Origin: Halobacterium jilantaiense
GTDB lineage: Archaea; Halobacteriota; Halobacteria; Halobacteriales; Halobacteriaceae
Assembly: GCF_900110535.1 (NCBI RefSeq)
Contig: NZ_FOJA01000001.1
Location: forward strand, 1,833,393-1,897,392
Direction: 5' to 3'
DNA: 64,000 nt
In this document: positions 33,783 to 42,169 of the stretch, one piece after another
Layout: every line of letters begins with the position of its first letter
Position numbering within the stretch: position 1 is the stretch's first letter
The notes under the pieces: generated by a model
Database searches by the model: none
What the model was told of the DNA's origin: nothing
The model's input: the letters and a program-made list of their open reading frames with translations, nothing else
Position numbers and translations under genes: made by a program

Positions 33783-34967
33783 TCAGTTCCCGGTCCACCG
33801 CAGCAGCGCGAGCGTCCCTTCGAACAGCACAATCATCGTGACGGCGACGATGACCGGGAGGACACCGGTCGGGTCGATGGCACCGGTCGCGGCCGAGATG
33901 CCGGCGAACGCCGCCCAGAACAGCAGCCGGCGGTCCTCCAGCCAGCGTCGCGTGACGACGCCGAGCATGATGGCGAGCATGATGAACAGCGGAATCTGGA
34001 AGACGACCGCGAGATACCCCATCACCATCAGAATGAGATTGAAGGTGGTGCCGAGCGCGAACGCCACGTCGGCGGTCGGGTTGGTGTACCCGACGAAGTA
34101 GTCCATCGTGTACGGGAGCACGACGAAGAACGCGAACACGACACCGAGCACGGCGAGCACCAGACTCGTCGGAACCGAGGCGAGGTAGTAGCGCCGCTCG
34201 TTCGGGTAGAGCCCGGGCCGCATGAACGCGTAGGACTCGTAGACGAACGCGGGCAGCGCGACGATGAGGCCGGCGAGGCTCGCGACCTTCAACTGGGTGA
34301 TGAGGAGTTCGAGGGGCTGGTAGATGCGGGGGTCGACGGCCTCTCCGCTCGGCAACACGCCGTTCCAGATGGTCGAGATGAGTGACTCGGTGAGCGGAAA
34401 GACGATGACGCTCGCCAGGCCGGCGATGGTGATGACGATGGCGAGCCGCTTGATCATCTCCTCGACGTGCTCCGCGAGCGGCGCTTCCTCGTCAGTCTCC
34501 GGGGCGCTCATCCCCATGCCGCCGGTGCCCGCAGGCTCCGGTGCGGAGTCGGCCGTGATGACGCTGTCGTCCTCGCCCGGGGCGGCCGGCCGGTCTCCCT
34601 CGTGGGCGGCCGGCCCGTCCGACTGGTGGTCGTCGTCGGCGAGCAGCTCCGGGTCGGTCGCCGGGGACTCGCCCTCGGCGAGGTCCGGTGGCACCCCGTC
34701 GTCGGTGCCCCACTCCCAGCCGTCGCCGCTGTCGCCGTCGTCGGCGCGCTCGACGGCCGTGTCGAGGTCGTCCCAGTCGACCCGGTTCGGGGTGTCGTCG
34801 ACCCGCTGTGCTGCTGGCGTCGGACCGGCCGACTCCTCGGCTGACGCGGCTGGCGCGTCGTCGCTCGACTCGTCGACGCGGCGGACGGCGGACTGGAGGC
34901 TCTCCCAGTCGGGGCGAGACGGGCGCTCGCCGGCGAGGTCGCGTCCGCCGTCCGATTCCTCGGCCAT
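33783..34967 (-). CDS. tatC: Twin-arginine translocase TatC (single-domain) with long acidic N-terminal extension
   Basis: This encodes 394 residues from ATG 34967. Residues 1-157 are a disordered, acidic, Pro-rich extension; residues about 158-390 are TatC with six membrane helices, starting AEHVEEMIKRLAIVI. Inside the extension a 16-residue motif occurs twice: RPDWESLQSAVRRVDE (18-33) and RVDWDDLDTAVERADD (62-77). An internal ATG at 34511 (MSAPETDEEAP) would give an ordinary 242-residue TatC. The duplicated motif argues that the longer form is translated. It is divergent from tatCt. Confidence 0.88.
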   Translation of the reverse strand: MAEESDGGRDLAGERPSRPDWESLQSAVRRVDESSDDAPAASAEESAGPTPAAQRVDDTPNRVDWDDLDTAVERADDGDSGDGWEWGTDDGVPPDLAEGESPATDPELLADDDHQSDGPAAHEGDRPAAPGEDDSVITADSAPEPAGTGGMGMSAPETDEEAPLAEHVEEMIKRLAIVITIAGLASVIVFPLTESLISTIWNGVLPSGEAVDPRIYQPLELLITQLKVASLAGLIVALPAFVYESYAFMRPGLYPNERRYYLASVPTSLVLAVLGVVFAFFVVLPYTMDYFVGYTNPTADVAFALGTTFNLILMVMGYLAVVFQIPLFIMLAIMLGVVTRRWLEDRRLLFWAAFAGISAATGAIDPTGVLPVIVAVTMIVLFEGTLALLRWTGN

Positions 34968-35057
34968 TCGTGTGGCTCTTGTCGACCGGTCCGTTATAGG
35001 CTTTCTTTTGCCAGTCGACGGGAAGATTGATAACTGCGAGGGAGGTACGCCGTCACA

Positions 35058-37241
35058 ATGAGTAGCTCCGGCTCGGACGGCATCGTCGGCCCGGAGACGG
35101 CGCGCGCCATCGGCACTGGCCGGGAGTCGATCGGCGTCGTGCTCCGCGCTGCCCAGGAGCGCCTCCAGCACGTCTTCATCGCGTTCGTCGTCGGCTTGCT
35201 CGGCGGTATCTTCCTGATGCGGCTGTACATCTGGCCGCAACTCGAGGCAGATCTGCTGGCGGCCGAAGCGCAGGTCATCGCACAGACGCCGTTCGACGTC
35301 ATCCTGATGCAGGTGAAAATCGGGCTGTTCGGCGGCGTCGCCGCGGCGGTTCCAGTTCTGCTCTACCACGCCCGGGAGCCGCTCCGGGACCGAGACATCA
35401 TCCCCGACGTGACGGTCAAACGCTGGCACGCCGCCGTCGTCGGCCTGCTGTGCATCGGGCTCGCGACGCTCGGTATCCTGTACGCGTACTTCCTGTTCTT
35501 CCCGCTGATGTTCGACTTCCTCGCCGGGAACGCGGTCGGCGCGGGACTCGCGCCGAAGTACTCCATCGTGAAGTGGACGGAGTTCATCTTCTTCCTCGCG
35601 CTGTCGTTCGCGCTGGCCGCCCAGCTCCCCCTCCTGATGGGGGCGCTGTCGTACTCCGGGGTCGTCCCCTACGAGGTGTTCCGCGACAAGTGGAAGTACG
35701 CCGTCATGGGCATCTTCGCGTTCGGCGCGTTCTTCTCCCCGCCGGACCCGTTCACCCAGATTCTGTGGGCGACGCCGCTCATCCTCCTCTACGGCCTGAG
35801 CCTCTACATCTCGAAGATACTGGTGACGATGAAGCGCGGCCGCGAACACGTCGACGTCTCCGGGGTGTTCCGGGAGCGCTGGAACCGCATCCTCGGCGTC
35901 GGCGTGCTCGGGTTCGCGGGCGGCTACGCGGCCGGGATGTACGGTGCCGTCGGGGCGTTCAACGACGGACTGGCGTTCATCGGCTCCCAGGTACGGGTAC
36001 CGACAGTCGCGGAGGCGCTGGGCGTGCCACCGGAGACCGGCTACCTGCTTCTCGGTGGCCTCGTCGCCGTCCTCGCACTGGTAGCTGCGGCGCTGTACTA
36101 CGCGTACGTCGCCGTCGACCGCGCCGCCCGCGTGGTCGCCGAACGGAACCGCCGGCCCGACCCGGCGGCCATCGACCTCGACGAACTCGACGCCGCGGGC
36201 GTCCGCGGCGCGCCGCCGGAGGCGTTCGCGGCGCTGAGCGAGGACGAGGCGCTCGCGACGGCCCAGCGCGCGCTCGACGACGGCGACGACGAGAAAGCTC
36301 AGCTCGTCCTCGACCGCTTCGACGAAATCCAGGCGGCCGCCGAGGAGGCGGCCGAGGCCGAGGACGCGGACGAGGCAGCGGGCGACGACTCGAACCCCGT
36401 CCAGAGCACGGCGGCGGGCATGATGGACGCGTTCACCGACGAAGAGACCACGGAAGACGACATCGGCGGCTACTACTACGACATCCGGTTCGTGCTCTCC
36501 AGCCTGCGCTCGCGGGCGTTCCACATCGTCGGGACGTTCATGGTCGTCATGGTGGCGCTGTTCGGCTGGCTGTACTACGGCGGCTTCGGCGACCTCCGGG
36601 ACGACTTCATCGCCCGCATCCCCGCCGAAGTCCAGCCGGAGGCCGCGGCCTGGCCGATCACCCTCCACCCGGTCGAGGCGCTGGTCTTCCAGGTGAAACT
36701 CTCCGTCGTCATCGCGGCTATCGCCGTCCTCCCGATGATCGTCTACTACCTCTGGCCGGCGCTCTCGGACCGCGGGGTCGTGACCGGCGACCGCCGCACC
36801 ATCCTCGTCTGGGGCGGTAGCATCGTCGTCGCGCTCGCCGCCGGCAGCTACCTCGGGTACAGCTTCATCGCGCCCGAAGTCATCTCCTACCTCGTGTACG
36901 ACGCGCTCCGGGAGGGGATGGTCATCAGTTACACCGTCAGCACGTTCGCGTGGCTCATCTTCCTACTGACGGTCGGTATCGGGCTGCTCGCTGACATCCC
37001 CGTGACGATGGTGCTGTTCCACGTCGGCGGCATCGTCTCCTTCGACACGATGCGGGCACGCTGGCGGGTGCCCGTCCTCGCCATCTTCGCCGCGTCCGCG
37101 CTGCTGACCCCGGACAGCCTCTACACGATGTTCGTCATCGCGCTCCCGATGGTCGCGATGTACCTCGTGGGGCTCGGGCTGCTGTACCTCGTCACGCTCG
37201 GCGGCCGGCGAGGCGGGTCGGGCCGGGCCGTCGGGGAGTGA
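35058..37241 (+). CDS. tatCt: Double-length TatC (TatCt)
   Basis: This 727-residue protein carries two TatC domains (about 25-260 and 470-720) separated by a charged linker, giving about 14 membrane helices. This double TatC is characteristic of haloarchaea, which export most secreted proteins folded through Tat. The second domain's AWPITLHPVEALVFQVKLSV mirrors the first domain's AQTPFDVILMQVKIGLFGGV. The start is ATG 35058 in a 90-base divergent spacer with tatC. Partner TatA proteins lie outside the window. Confidence 0.92.
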   Translation: MSSSGSDGIVGPETARAIGTGRESIGVVLRAAQERLQHVFIAFVVGLLGGIFLMRLYIWPQLEADLLAAEAQVIAQTPFDVILMQVKIGLFGGVAAAVPVLLYHAREPLRDRDIIPDVTVKRWHAAVVGLLCIGLATLGILYAYFLFFPLMFDFLAGNAVGAGLAPKYSIVKWTEFIFFLALSFALAAQLPLLMGALSYSGVVPYEVFRDKWKYAVMGIFAFGAFFSPPDPFTQILWATPLILLYGLSLYISKILVTMKRGREHVDVSGVFRERWNRILGVGVLGFAGGYAAGMYGAVGAFNDGLAFIGSQVRVPTVAEALGVPPETGYLLLGGLVAVLALVAAALYYAYVAVDRAARVVAERNRRPDPAAIDLDELDAAGVRGAPPEAFAALSEDEALATAQRALDDGDDEKAQLVLDRFDEIQAAAEEAAEAEDADEAAGDDSNPVQSTAAGMMDAFTDEETTEDDIGGYYYDIRFVLSSLRSRAFHIVGTFMVVMVALFGWLYYGGFGDLRDDFIARIPAEVQPEAAAWPITLHPVEALVFQVKLSVVIAAIAVLPMIVYYLWPALSDRGVVTGDRRTILVWGGSIVVALAAGSYLGYSFIAPEVISYLVYDALREGMVISYTVSTFAWLIFLLTVGIGLLADIPVTMVLFHVGGIVSFDTMRARWRVPVLAIFAASALLTPDSLYTMFVIALPMVAMYLVGLGLLYLVTLGGRRGGSGRAVGE

Positions 37242-37367
37242 CTGCCGGACTGCCGTCGATTCGCTCGACCCACTCTCTCTCCAGAATAGTCGCGTCGTGT
37301 GGGTTCCTGTCGTCTCTGAGGGGTCCTCGTCTCGCCTCCGGTGCAGCAGATGTGAACTCGGCCGCTG

Positions 37368-38114
37368 TCAGTCGTCGCCCGGGCCCTGCTTGCCGTCGAC
37401 GCTGTGTTCGTCGGGCGCGTCCTCGAACTTCGAATTGAAGTACGTCCTGTTGGTCGCCTCGACGTAGACGGCGACGAACTTCGTGTCCTTCCCACTAATC
37501 GCGTGCTTGAGGGTCTCCGAGTGACCGACTTCGACGGTGTCGCGGTCGAAACCGCCCTTCGACTTGACCCAGTACGTGACGTTCAACGCTTCCTGATTCC
37601 AGCCGTCGAAGTGGACGTTCCCCCAGCCGTCGAACCGGACGTCGCTGTCGCGGGATTCCATGTCCTCGCACGTCACGTCGAAGGTCCGCGTCGCCGTGTC
37701 GCCGGAAATCTCCGCCGTGACGCCTTCGGCCTCGACGGTCACGGAGACGGTGAGCGTCGCCGACCCGCCCGGCTGGCAGTCGACGTCCGCGCGGACCTTA
37801 CTCGTCTGGCCTGTGCCGACGAACGGCTCTGAAACATTGTTCACCTCGACCGCGTCATCATTGGTCCCCACGGTGACGTCCGTGACATTCGCGTCGCTCG
37901 CCAGCTGGTTCTCTACGGCCACGAGGGTGAATCGGCCGTCTTCAACCTTCTCGAGGTCCTCCGTATGGTAGCCGACGAGGGCGTTGTCGTCGTCGGCGAC
38001 TGCGACGCTGACACCGCGGTCGGCGGCCACCGAACTGAACCCCATCGAGCCGAACACGAGGCCGGCGCTCGCGACGACCAGCAGCGCGACGCTCGCGGCT
38101 CTGAGTTTACGCAT
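37368..38114 (-). CDS. Secreted protein of the DUF1102/TasA-like signature group
   Basis: This encodes 248 residues from ATG 38114. It starts MRKLRAASVALLVVASAGLV, followed by GSMGFSSVAADRGVSVAVAD, the exported-protein signature (G-[ST]-x-x-F-[ST]...A-x-R...V-A-x-D) shared with the two DUF1102 proteins downstream. The C-terminal part carries GWNQEALNVTYWVKSKGGFD and is acidic. A cysteine pair near 135/178 (VDCQPGG, VTCEDM) may form a disulfide. Its start overlaps the stop of the regulator gene by eight bases, so both are one operon. Structural subunit role is an inference. Confidence 0.75.
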   Translation of the reverse strand: MRKLRAASVALLVVASAGLVFGSMGFSSVAADRGVSVAVADDDNALVGYHTEDLEKVEDGRFTLVAVENQLASDANVTDVTVGTNDDAVEVNNVSEPFVGTGQTSKVRADVDCQPGGSATLTVSVTVEAEGVTAEISGDTATRTFDVTCEDMESRDSDVRFDGWGNVHFDGWNQEALNVTYWVKSKGGFDRDTVEVGHSETLKHAISGKDTKFVAVYVEATNRTYFNSKFEDAPDEHSVDGKQGPGDD

Positions 38115-38694
38115 TGTCGAGCTCCGCGGGCGCGGGGCCGCGTCCAAGCGCCGTCTGCCGGGCGTAGTACCGGTGGACGACGGCCGAGACGGCGAACGCT
38201 GCGACGGCGGCCACCCCCCACGCGAGGTCCGGAAGCATCGCGAACGGCCACGCGTCCAGCGCGACCGCGCCGAGCAGCGTCGCCGCGACGGCGGAGAGTC
38301 CGAGGTAGTACTCGCTCCACGGAATCTCTCGCCCCTTCACGACGTCCATGTAGACGCGGACGTCGTCGATGGCTGGCGTCGGCTCTACGACCCCCCTGTT
38401 CTTGTCGAACGATACGACTCCCGCGTCGTCCATCTTCGGCAGGTGGGACTGCTGGAGTGCGGTGTAGACGCGCTTGCGCTCGTCGTAGGAGACGTCGGCC
38501 ACGTCCTCGCCGTACTCCCACGCGGCGACCTGCTCGGCGACGTCGCCGAGTTCGACGGCTTCGTCTCTCCCCTTGAGCATGTGGAGCGCGTACCGGCGGC
38601 GTCGGCTGGACAGCACGTCGAAGACCTCGTCTTCCGTCGGCTCCGACGGCTCCGGCGACTCCGCCACGTCCCCCCGCTGACGTGTGGATGACAC
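38107..38694 (-). CDS. Membrane-anchored winged-helix regulator, DUF7344-like
   Basis: This encodes 195 residues. An N-terminal winged helix (about 20-100: DEVFDVLSSRRRRYALHMLK, ...YDERKRVYTALQQSHLPKM) is followed by two or three membrane helices (about 128-175). This is the haloarchaeal DUF7344 arrangement. The start is ATG 38694, and its stop overlaps the next gene by eight bases. The DNA-binding head with membrane tail suggests it senses envelope or export state and controls this locus. Function inferred. Confidence 0.78.
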   Translation of the reverse strand: MSSTRQRGDVAESPEPSEPTEDEVFDVLSSRRRRYALHMLKGRDEAVELGDVAEQVAAWEYGEDVADVSYDERKRVYTALQQSHLPKMDDAGVVSFDKNRGVVEPTPAIDDVRVYMDVVKGREIPWSEYYLGLSAVAATLLGAVALDAWPFAMLPDLAWGVAAVAAFAVSAVVHRYYARQTALGRGPAPAELDNA

Positions 38695-39122
38695 AACAAT
38701 CCGACAACCAGTTGCACGGCTAATAAATGTTGGCTACCTTTTATTTCTCGCTGACTGGTTACGCATCTGCTGTAATCGGCGCGATACGATGCGGCTGCCG
38801 AACGAGATGACGCGAGACAGCGTCTCAAGCTGGTGGTTTTTCCACCCGCCATCGGTGACGGTTCGGCGCACCTCCGCCTAGATTAAGCGGTCGTTCAGGC
38901 GTGTCGTTCGCTCGGAACCGTGTCCGACCCCTGCGGTCAGAGCGCTCCATCCGGTTTCGCTCCGACCGATAACCGCGCCTTTCGCCGCGCCGCCGATTCT
39001 CAGTCCGTGCGTGAATCTGTCTCTGGTGTGTCAATACTACCTACCAAGGGGATGATGGGTCGAGTGAGCGCTTCCGGGGCGTGCGGTGCCCGCGGGAGTG
39101 CAGCAACGAGGTATCCACAACA
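38695..39122. promoter_or_regulatory. Intergenic region with divergent promoters
   Basis: This 428-base gap lies between the divergent regulator operon (left) and the DUF1102 pair (right). A/T-rich stretches at 38724-38750 (TAATAAATGTTGG, CTTTTATTTC) fit the regulator promoter. AACCAGT (about 38707) and ACTGGTT (about 38753) flank it as an inverted repeat. The motif CAATACTACC at 39032-39041 recurs before the 40660 gene. No gene or RNA recognised. Confidence 0.45.
39032..39041 (+). promoter_or_regulatory. CAATACTACC motif, copy 1
   Basis: CAATACTACC lies 81 bases before the ATG of the first DUF1102 gene. An identical 10-mer occurs before the 40660 gene, 14 of 20 bases matching when the flank is included. 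It may be a shared promoter or operator of the secreted-protein genes. Confidence 0.4.
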
Positions 39123-39662
39123 ATGCAACGTCGCAAGTTCATCGCAGGACTCGGATCGCTCGCTGCCGCCGGGGCAGCAGGAATTGGTACGGGCGCGTTC
39201 ACGCAAGTGACTGCAACGCGGAACGTGGATGTCGAAGTCGCGGGAGACAATTCGGCGTACCTTCAGCTCAAAGGTCTTGCATCGAGCTCCTCTTACGTGA
39301 CCGACGACGGCAGCGGTAGCACGCTCTCTATCGACCTGGACTCCGGTAACAGCACGGCGAACGGTGGTGACGGAGTCAACCCCGATGCAGTCACGAAAAT
39401 CAACCAGGTCTTCAAGATCAAGAACCAGGGGACTCAGGAGGTCGAACTCTCCATCAGTAAAGCGGGAGACAACGACGGCCTAGTCAAGTTCTATCCCAGC
39501 ACCAGCTACGCCGACTCGATCAGTAGTAACCCACTCACGTTGGCGGCTGGTGGTTCGGAGACCATCAGCATCAAGATCGACACTGAAGGAGAGGGTGTCA
39601 GCGACGGCGACGAGCTGCTCGACTCGGTCACCTTCACCGCCGCGGCGACGTCTAGCCCGTAA
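39123..39662 (+). CDS. DUF1102 secreted protein (TasA/camelysin-like), first copy
   Basis: This encodes 179 residues. The N-terminus MQRRKFIAGLGSLAAAGAAG has Tat-like RR and a hydrophobic core, leading into GTGAFTQVTATRNVDVEVAG, then a beta-rich domain. NPDAVTKINQVFKIKNQGTQ is shared with the next gene. The G-T-G-A-F start and F-x-I-x-N-x-G motif mirror TasA/camelysin-type fibre proteins processed by a SipW-type peptidase. G+C is lower than in flanking genes. The second copy begins 15 bases later. Confidence 0.75.
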   Translation: MQRRKFIAGLGSLAAAGAAGIGTGAFTQVTATRNVDVEVAGDNSAYLQLKGLASSSSYVTDDGSGSTLSIDLDSGNSTANGGDGVNPDAVTKINQVFKIKNQGTQEVELSISKAGDNDGLVKFYPSTSYADSISSNPLTLAAGGSETISIKIDTEGEGVSDGDELLDSVTFTAAATSSP

Positions 39663-39677
39663 TACGAGGATTGACAC

Positions 39678-40313
39678 ATGAACCGGAGACAATTCATAGC
39701 TAGCCTGGGGGTGATTGGAAGCGGGGGCGCAGCTGCCATCGGAACGGGTGCATTCAGTAGTACTGAAGCAGAACGGAACATCGACGTAACCGTCGCCAGT
39801 GACTCGAATGCGCTTCTAGGAATTCAGCCGACTGATGGCCCCAACGGGAACTACGTCGACACAACCTCGAACGACGCGCTGGCGATTAATCTCACGGGGA
39901 GCAACAACAATATTGGTGACGGCCTCCATGGCGGCCAGGGGCTGAACGCCAACGCGATTACCAGCATCGCGAACGTGTTCGAGATCAAGAACCAGCAGGC
40001 GCAGACTGTCGAAGTGACGGTCACCCCGCTCGCGTATGGTGACATCGAGGGTTCGGTGTTCCCGCCGGGAGTTGATGGCGCACTCGCAGTTCTGCTCGTT
40101 CCAGAGAACCCAGACGACAACGTCGAGGTCGACATTGAATGGGACTATTCGGGATGGTTCCCTGTTCCCGAAGATATCTCATTTATTGGGATTAAGAACC
40201 TGGATCCGGGACAAAAACTGACGTTCAATCTCATCGGACTGGTGGTGTCAGCCGAGGCGATAGGCAACGCCAGCATCAGCGACCAAGTCGAGATCCACGC
40301 TCGGGAGATGTAA
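39678..40313 (+). CDS. DUF1102 secreted protein (TasA/camelysin-like), second copy
   Basis: This encodes 211 residues. It starts MNRRQFIASLGVIGSGGAAA with GTGAFSSTEAERNIDVTVAS, matching the first copy and the 37368 protein. NAITSIANVFEIKNQQAQTV is the shared core. A longer C-terminal half (EDISFIGIKNLDPGQKLTFN) is specific to this copy. Codon use is A/T-richer than the region average (GAAGATATCTCATTTATTGG). Three bases separate its stop from the microprotein ATG. Confidence 0.75.
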   Translation: MNRRQFIASLGVIGSGGAAAIGTGAFSSTEAERNIDVTVASDSNALLGIQPTDGPNGNYVDTTSNDALAINLTGSNNNIGDGLHGGQGLNANAITSIANVFEIKNQQAQTVEVTVTPLAYGDIEGSVFPPGVDGALAVLLVPENPDDNVEVDIEWDYSGWFPVPEDISFIGIKNLDPGQKLTFNLIGLVVSAEAIGNASISDQVEIHAREM

Positions 40314-40316
40314 ACC

Positions 40317-40448
40317 ATGGCAGATGACCCAACACTGAGCACGTACGGAGAGATGATCAACACCGAGTTCGACCTCTCCGACCAGGACATAAGCCGGGAG
40401 GCAATCAACGAAGAGATAGCGGACCTCTTCACAGATAGTACCGAATAG
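40317..40448 (+). CDS. 43-residue acidic microprotein
   Basis: This encodes MADDPTLSTYGEMINTEFDL, then SDQDISREAINEEIADLF and the tail TDSTE. It has no signal peptide, cysteines or membrane segment, is acidic and largely helical, with EINEEIADLF-like amphipathic C-terminus. The ATG at 40317 lies three bases after the second DUF1102 stop, and the hairpin at 40471-40495 lies 22 bases downstream, so it belongs to that operon. I recognise no family. A chaperone or regulatory role is speculation. Confidence 0.6.
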   Translation: MADDPTLSTYGEMINTEFDLSDQDISREAINEEIADLFTDSTE

Positions 40449-40470
40449 TCTCGTTAACCGAAGACCGCCG

Positions 40471-40495
40471 GGACAAACCCTGACGGGTCTTGTCC
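40471..40495 (+). terminator. Hairpin terminator of the DUF1102 operon
   Basis: GGACAAACCC (40471-40480), loop TGAC, then GGGT-C-TTGTCC (40485-40495) form a 10-bp stem with one bulged C, followed by ATTTA. The hairpin lies 22 bases after the microprotein stop and closes the 39123-40448 transcription unit. Confidence 0.6.
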
Positions 40496-40594
40496 ATTTA
40501 ATTCGACCGCGTACCGCTGCTGGAAGATATCACGTCGAGATTCTGGGGTGAAGCCCCTGCCGGATAATGCCATTTTGACTCCGTTCAGGCTCCC

Positions 40595-40604
40595 CAATAC
40601 TACC
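40595..40604 (+). promoter_or_regulatory. CAATACTACC motif, copy 2
   Basis: The same 10-mer as at 39032-39041, here 55 bases before the ATG at 40660. Its right flank CCCGCTAGTGGG is an interrupted palindrome around CTAG. Confidence 0.4.
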
Positions 40605-40659
40605 CGCTAGTGGGTCGTTGTCCCGGGTGACTGGACGGGGGTCGTCCGGCACGAGGCAC

Positions 40660-42105
40660 ATGGGTCGACGCACACTCGCACTCGCTGCGGCGTTCGCGCT
40701 CGCGGGGACACTCGTCCTCCCGTCGGCAGCCGCGCCGCTGCTGGGCGGTCCCAGCGACGCCGTGGACGCGCGCGGCGAGGTGGAGCTGCTGCCGGCGACC
40801 GACAGCGAGTACGCGTCTGTCGGGGCGGACGGCGAGCTGGCGCTGGACCTCGCGCCGGGCGACGCGGGTCTGAACCCGGGTGCGGTGACGGCGTTCGAGG
40901 AGGTGTTCTACGTTCGGTACACGGGCGACCGGTACGCGGAGGTCTGGGTGACGGCGGACTCGGCGGCGGTCGCCTTCGAGGTCGACGGCCAGCGGGCGGG
41001 CTCGGCGGCGGAGCGCGTGCGCGTCGGTCCCAGCGAGGTCGTGCCGGTGAGCGTCCGAGTGAACACGAGTGCGGGCGACGTGCGCCCCGGCGAACTGACG
41101 GTCCACTCGCGCGTGGCCGACGGCGGCGAGCGCGAGACGACGGACGAGCCGGCCACCGACGACACCGAGGTGTCGATTCCGGCGGTCCAGCGCCGGGCGG
41201 CGGGCTCGGATTCGGTGTCGTTCACGATGCTGTCACCGACGGCCGGCGATTCGCTCACCCTCGACACGCGACTGGTCGTCGCGGGCGAGGGCGACCGGGC
41301 GGCGGTCCTGGAGTCCCTGACAGTGACGCCCGCGTCGAGTGACGCGATGACGGTGGACGTCGAGCGGACCGGGACGGAGCCGGTGCCGAGCGCCGCGGCC
41401 GACGAACTGGGCGCGGTCCGGGTCGACGCCAGCGCCGCCGTCGACGCGGCGACGTTCCGGCTGACGGTCGACGACGCGTTCCTCGACGACGTCGCGGTGG
41501 CGGACGTCGGCGACCTCTCGTTGTACCGCCAGAGCGACGGCGAGTGGAGCGAGGTCCCGCTGTCGGTCGTCGGCGAGCGCGAGGGCGGCGTGGTCGTCGA
41601 GGGGACGGCGGACGACTTCTCGACGTTCGTGCTGGCGGCGGAACGCCCCGACATCGCCGTCAGAGAGGCGTCCGTGTCGCCGTCGTCGATCGGGGCCGAC
41701 GACTCGGCGACAGTGACGGCGACCGTCGTCAACGACGGCGGCGCGGCGGGCGAGCGGACGGTGCCGGTGACCGTCGACGGTGCGGTGGTCGCGGAGCGCA
41801 GCGTGCGTCTCGACGCGGGCGAGACGGCGACCGTGACGGCCCCAGTCGCGCCCGAATCGGGCGAGCACGCGATTGCGGTGGATGGCGTCGACGCCGGCAC
41901 GCTCGTCGTCGAGGCCGGGGACAGCAGTTCCTCGGACGACGGAACGGACGGCGACGTCTCGGCGGCCGAACCCGCCGACGCCGCGGACGACCCGCTGGCC
42001 GAGCCCGCGGGCTTCGACGTCGAGACGCTCGCGGCGGCGGGATTCGCGGTCGTGCTGGTCGTCGTCGGCATCGCCGCGTGGCGTCGGCGGGGCGACGAGG
42101 AGTGA
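40660..42105 (+). CDS. Membrane-anchored multidomain protein: DUF1102-like, PGF-pre-PGF-like and CARDB domains
   Basis: This encodes 481 residues. A signal peptide (1-28) is followed by a DUF1102-like domain with NPGAVTAFEEVFYVRYTGDR (about 77-96). The middle carries DLSLYRQSDGEWSEVPLSVV and DDFSTFVLA, like the PGF-pre-PGF domain. A CARDB-like Ig domain (about 335-420) precedes a C-terminal TM helix and WRRRGDEE tail. The tail reads EPAGFDVETL rather than the PGF of archaeosortase substrates. The signal peptidase gene starts 64 bases downstream. It may anchor or cap a fibre; this is an inference. Confidence 0.75.
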   Translation: MGRRTLALAAAFALAGTLVLPSAAAPLLGGPSDAVDARGEVELLPATDSEYASVGADGELALDLAPGDAGLNPGAVTAFEEVFYVRYTGDRYAEVWVTADSAAVAFEVDGQRAGSAAERVRVGPSEVVPVSVRVNTSAGDVRPGELTVHSRVADGGERETTDEPATDDTEVSIPAVQRRAAGSDSVSFTMLSPTAGDSLTLDTRLVVAGEGDRAAVLESLTVTPASSDAMTVDVERTGTEPVPSAAADELGAVRVDASAAVDAATFRLTVDDAFLDDVAVADVGDLSLYRQSDGEWSEVPLSVVGEREGGVVVEGTADDFSTFVLAAERPDIAVREASVSPSSIGADDSATVTATVVNDGGAAGERTVPVTVDGAVVAERSVRLDAGETATVTAPVAPESGEHAIAVDGVDAGTLVVEAGDSSSSDDGTDGDVSAAEPADAADDPLAEPAGFDVETLAAAGFAVVLVVVGIAAWRRRGDEE

Positions 42106-42169
42106 GTGGCCGGGGCGGCCGCGCGGCGCAAGCTACTTGAGCGGCTGACACGTCGGTGCGAGCGACCGG

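Noticed and set aside
34968-36668. Extension of the TatC frame upstream into the tatCt gene
   Set aside because: It would lie antisense to the well-supported TatCt, lacks family sequence and crosses the divergent promoters. The ATG at 34967 is the sensible start.
38825-39034. Arg-rich open frame in the gap before the DUF1102 pair
   Set aside because: Composition is that of a shadow frame, with no start context and no family resemblance.
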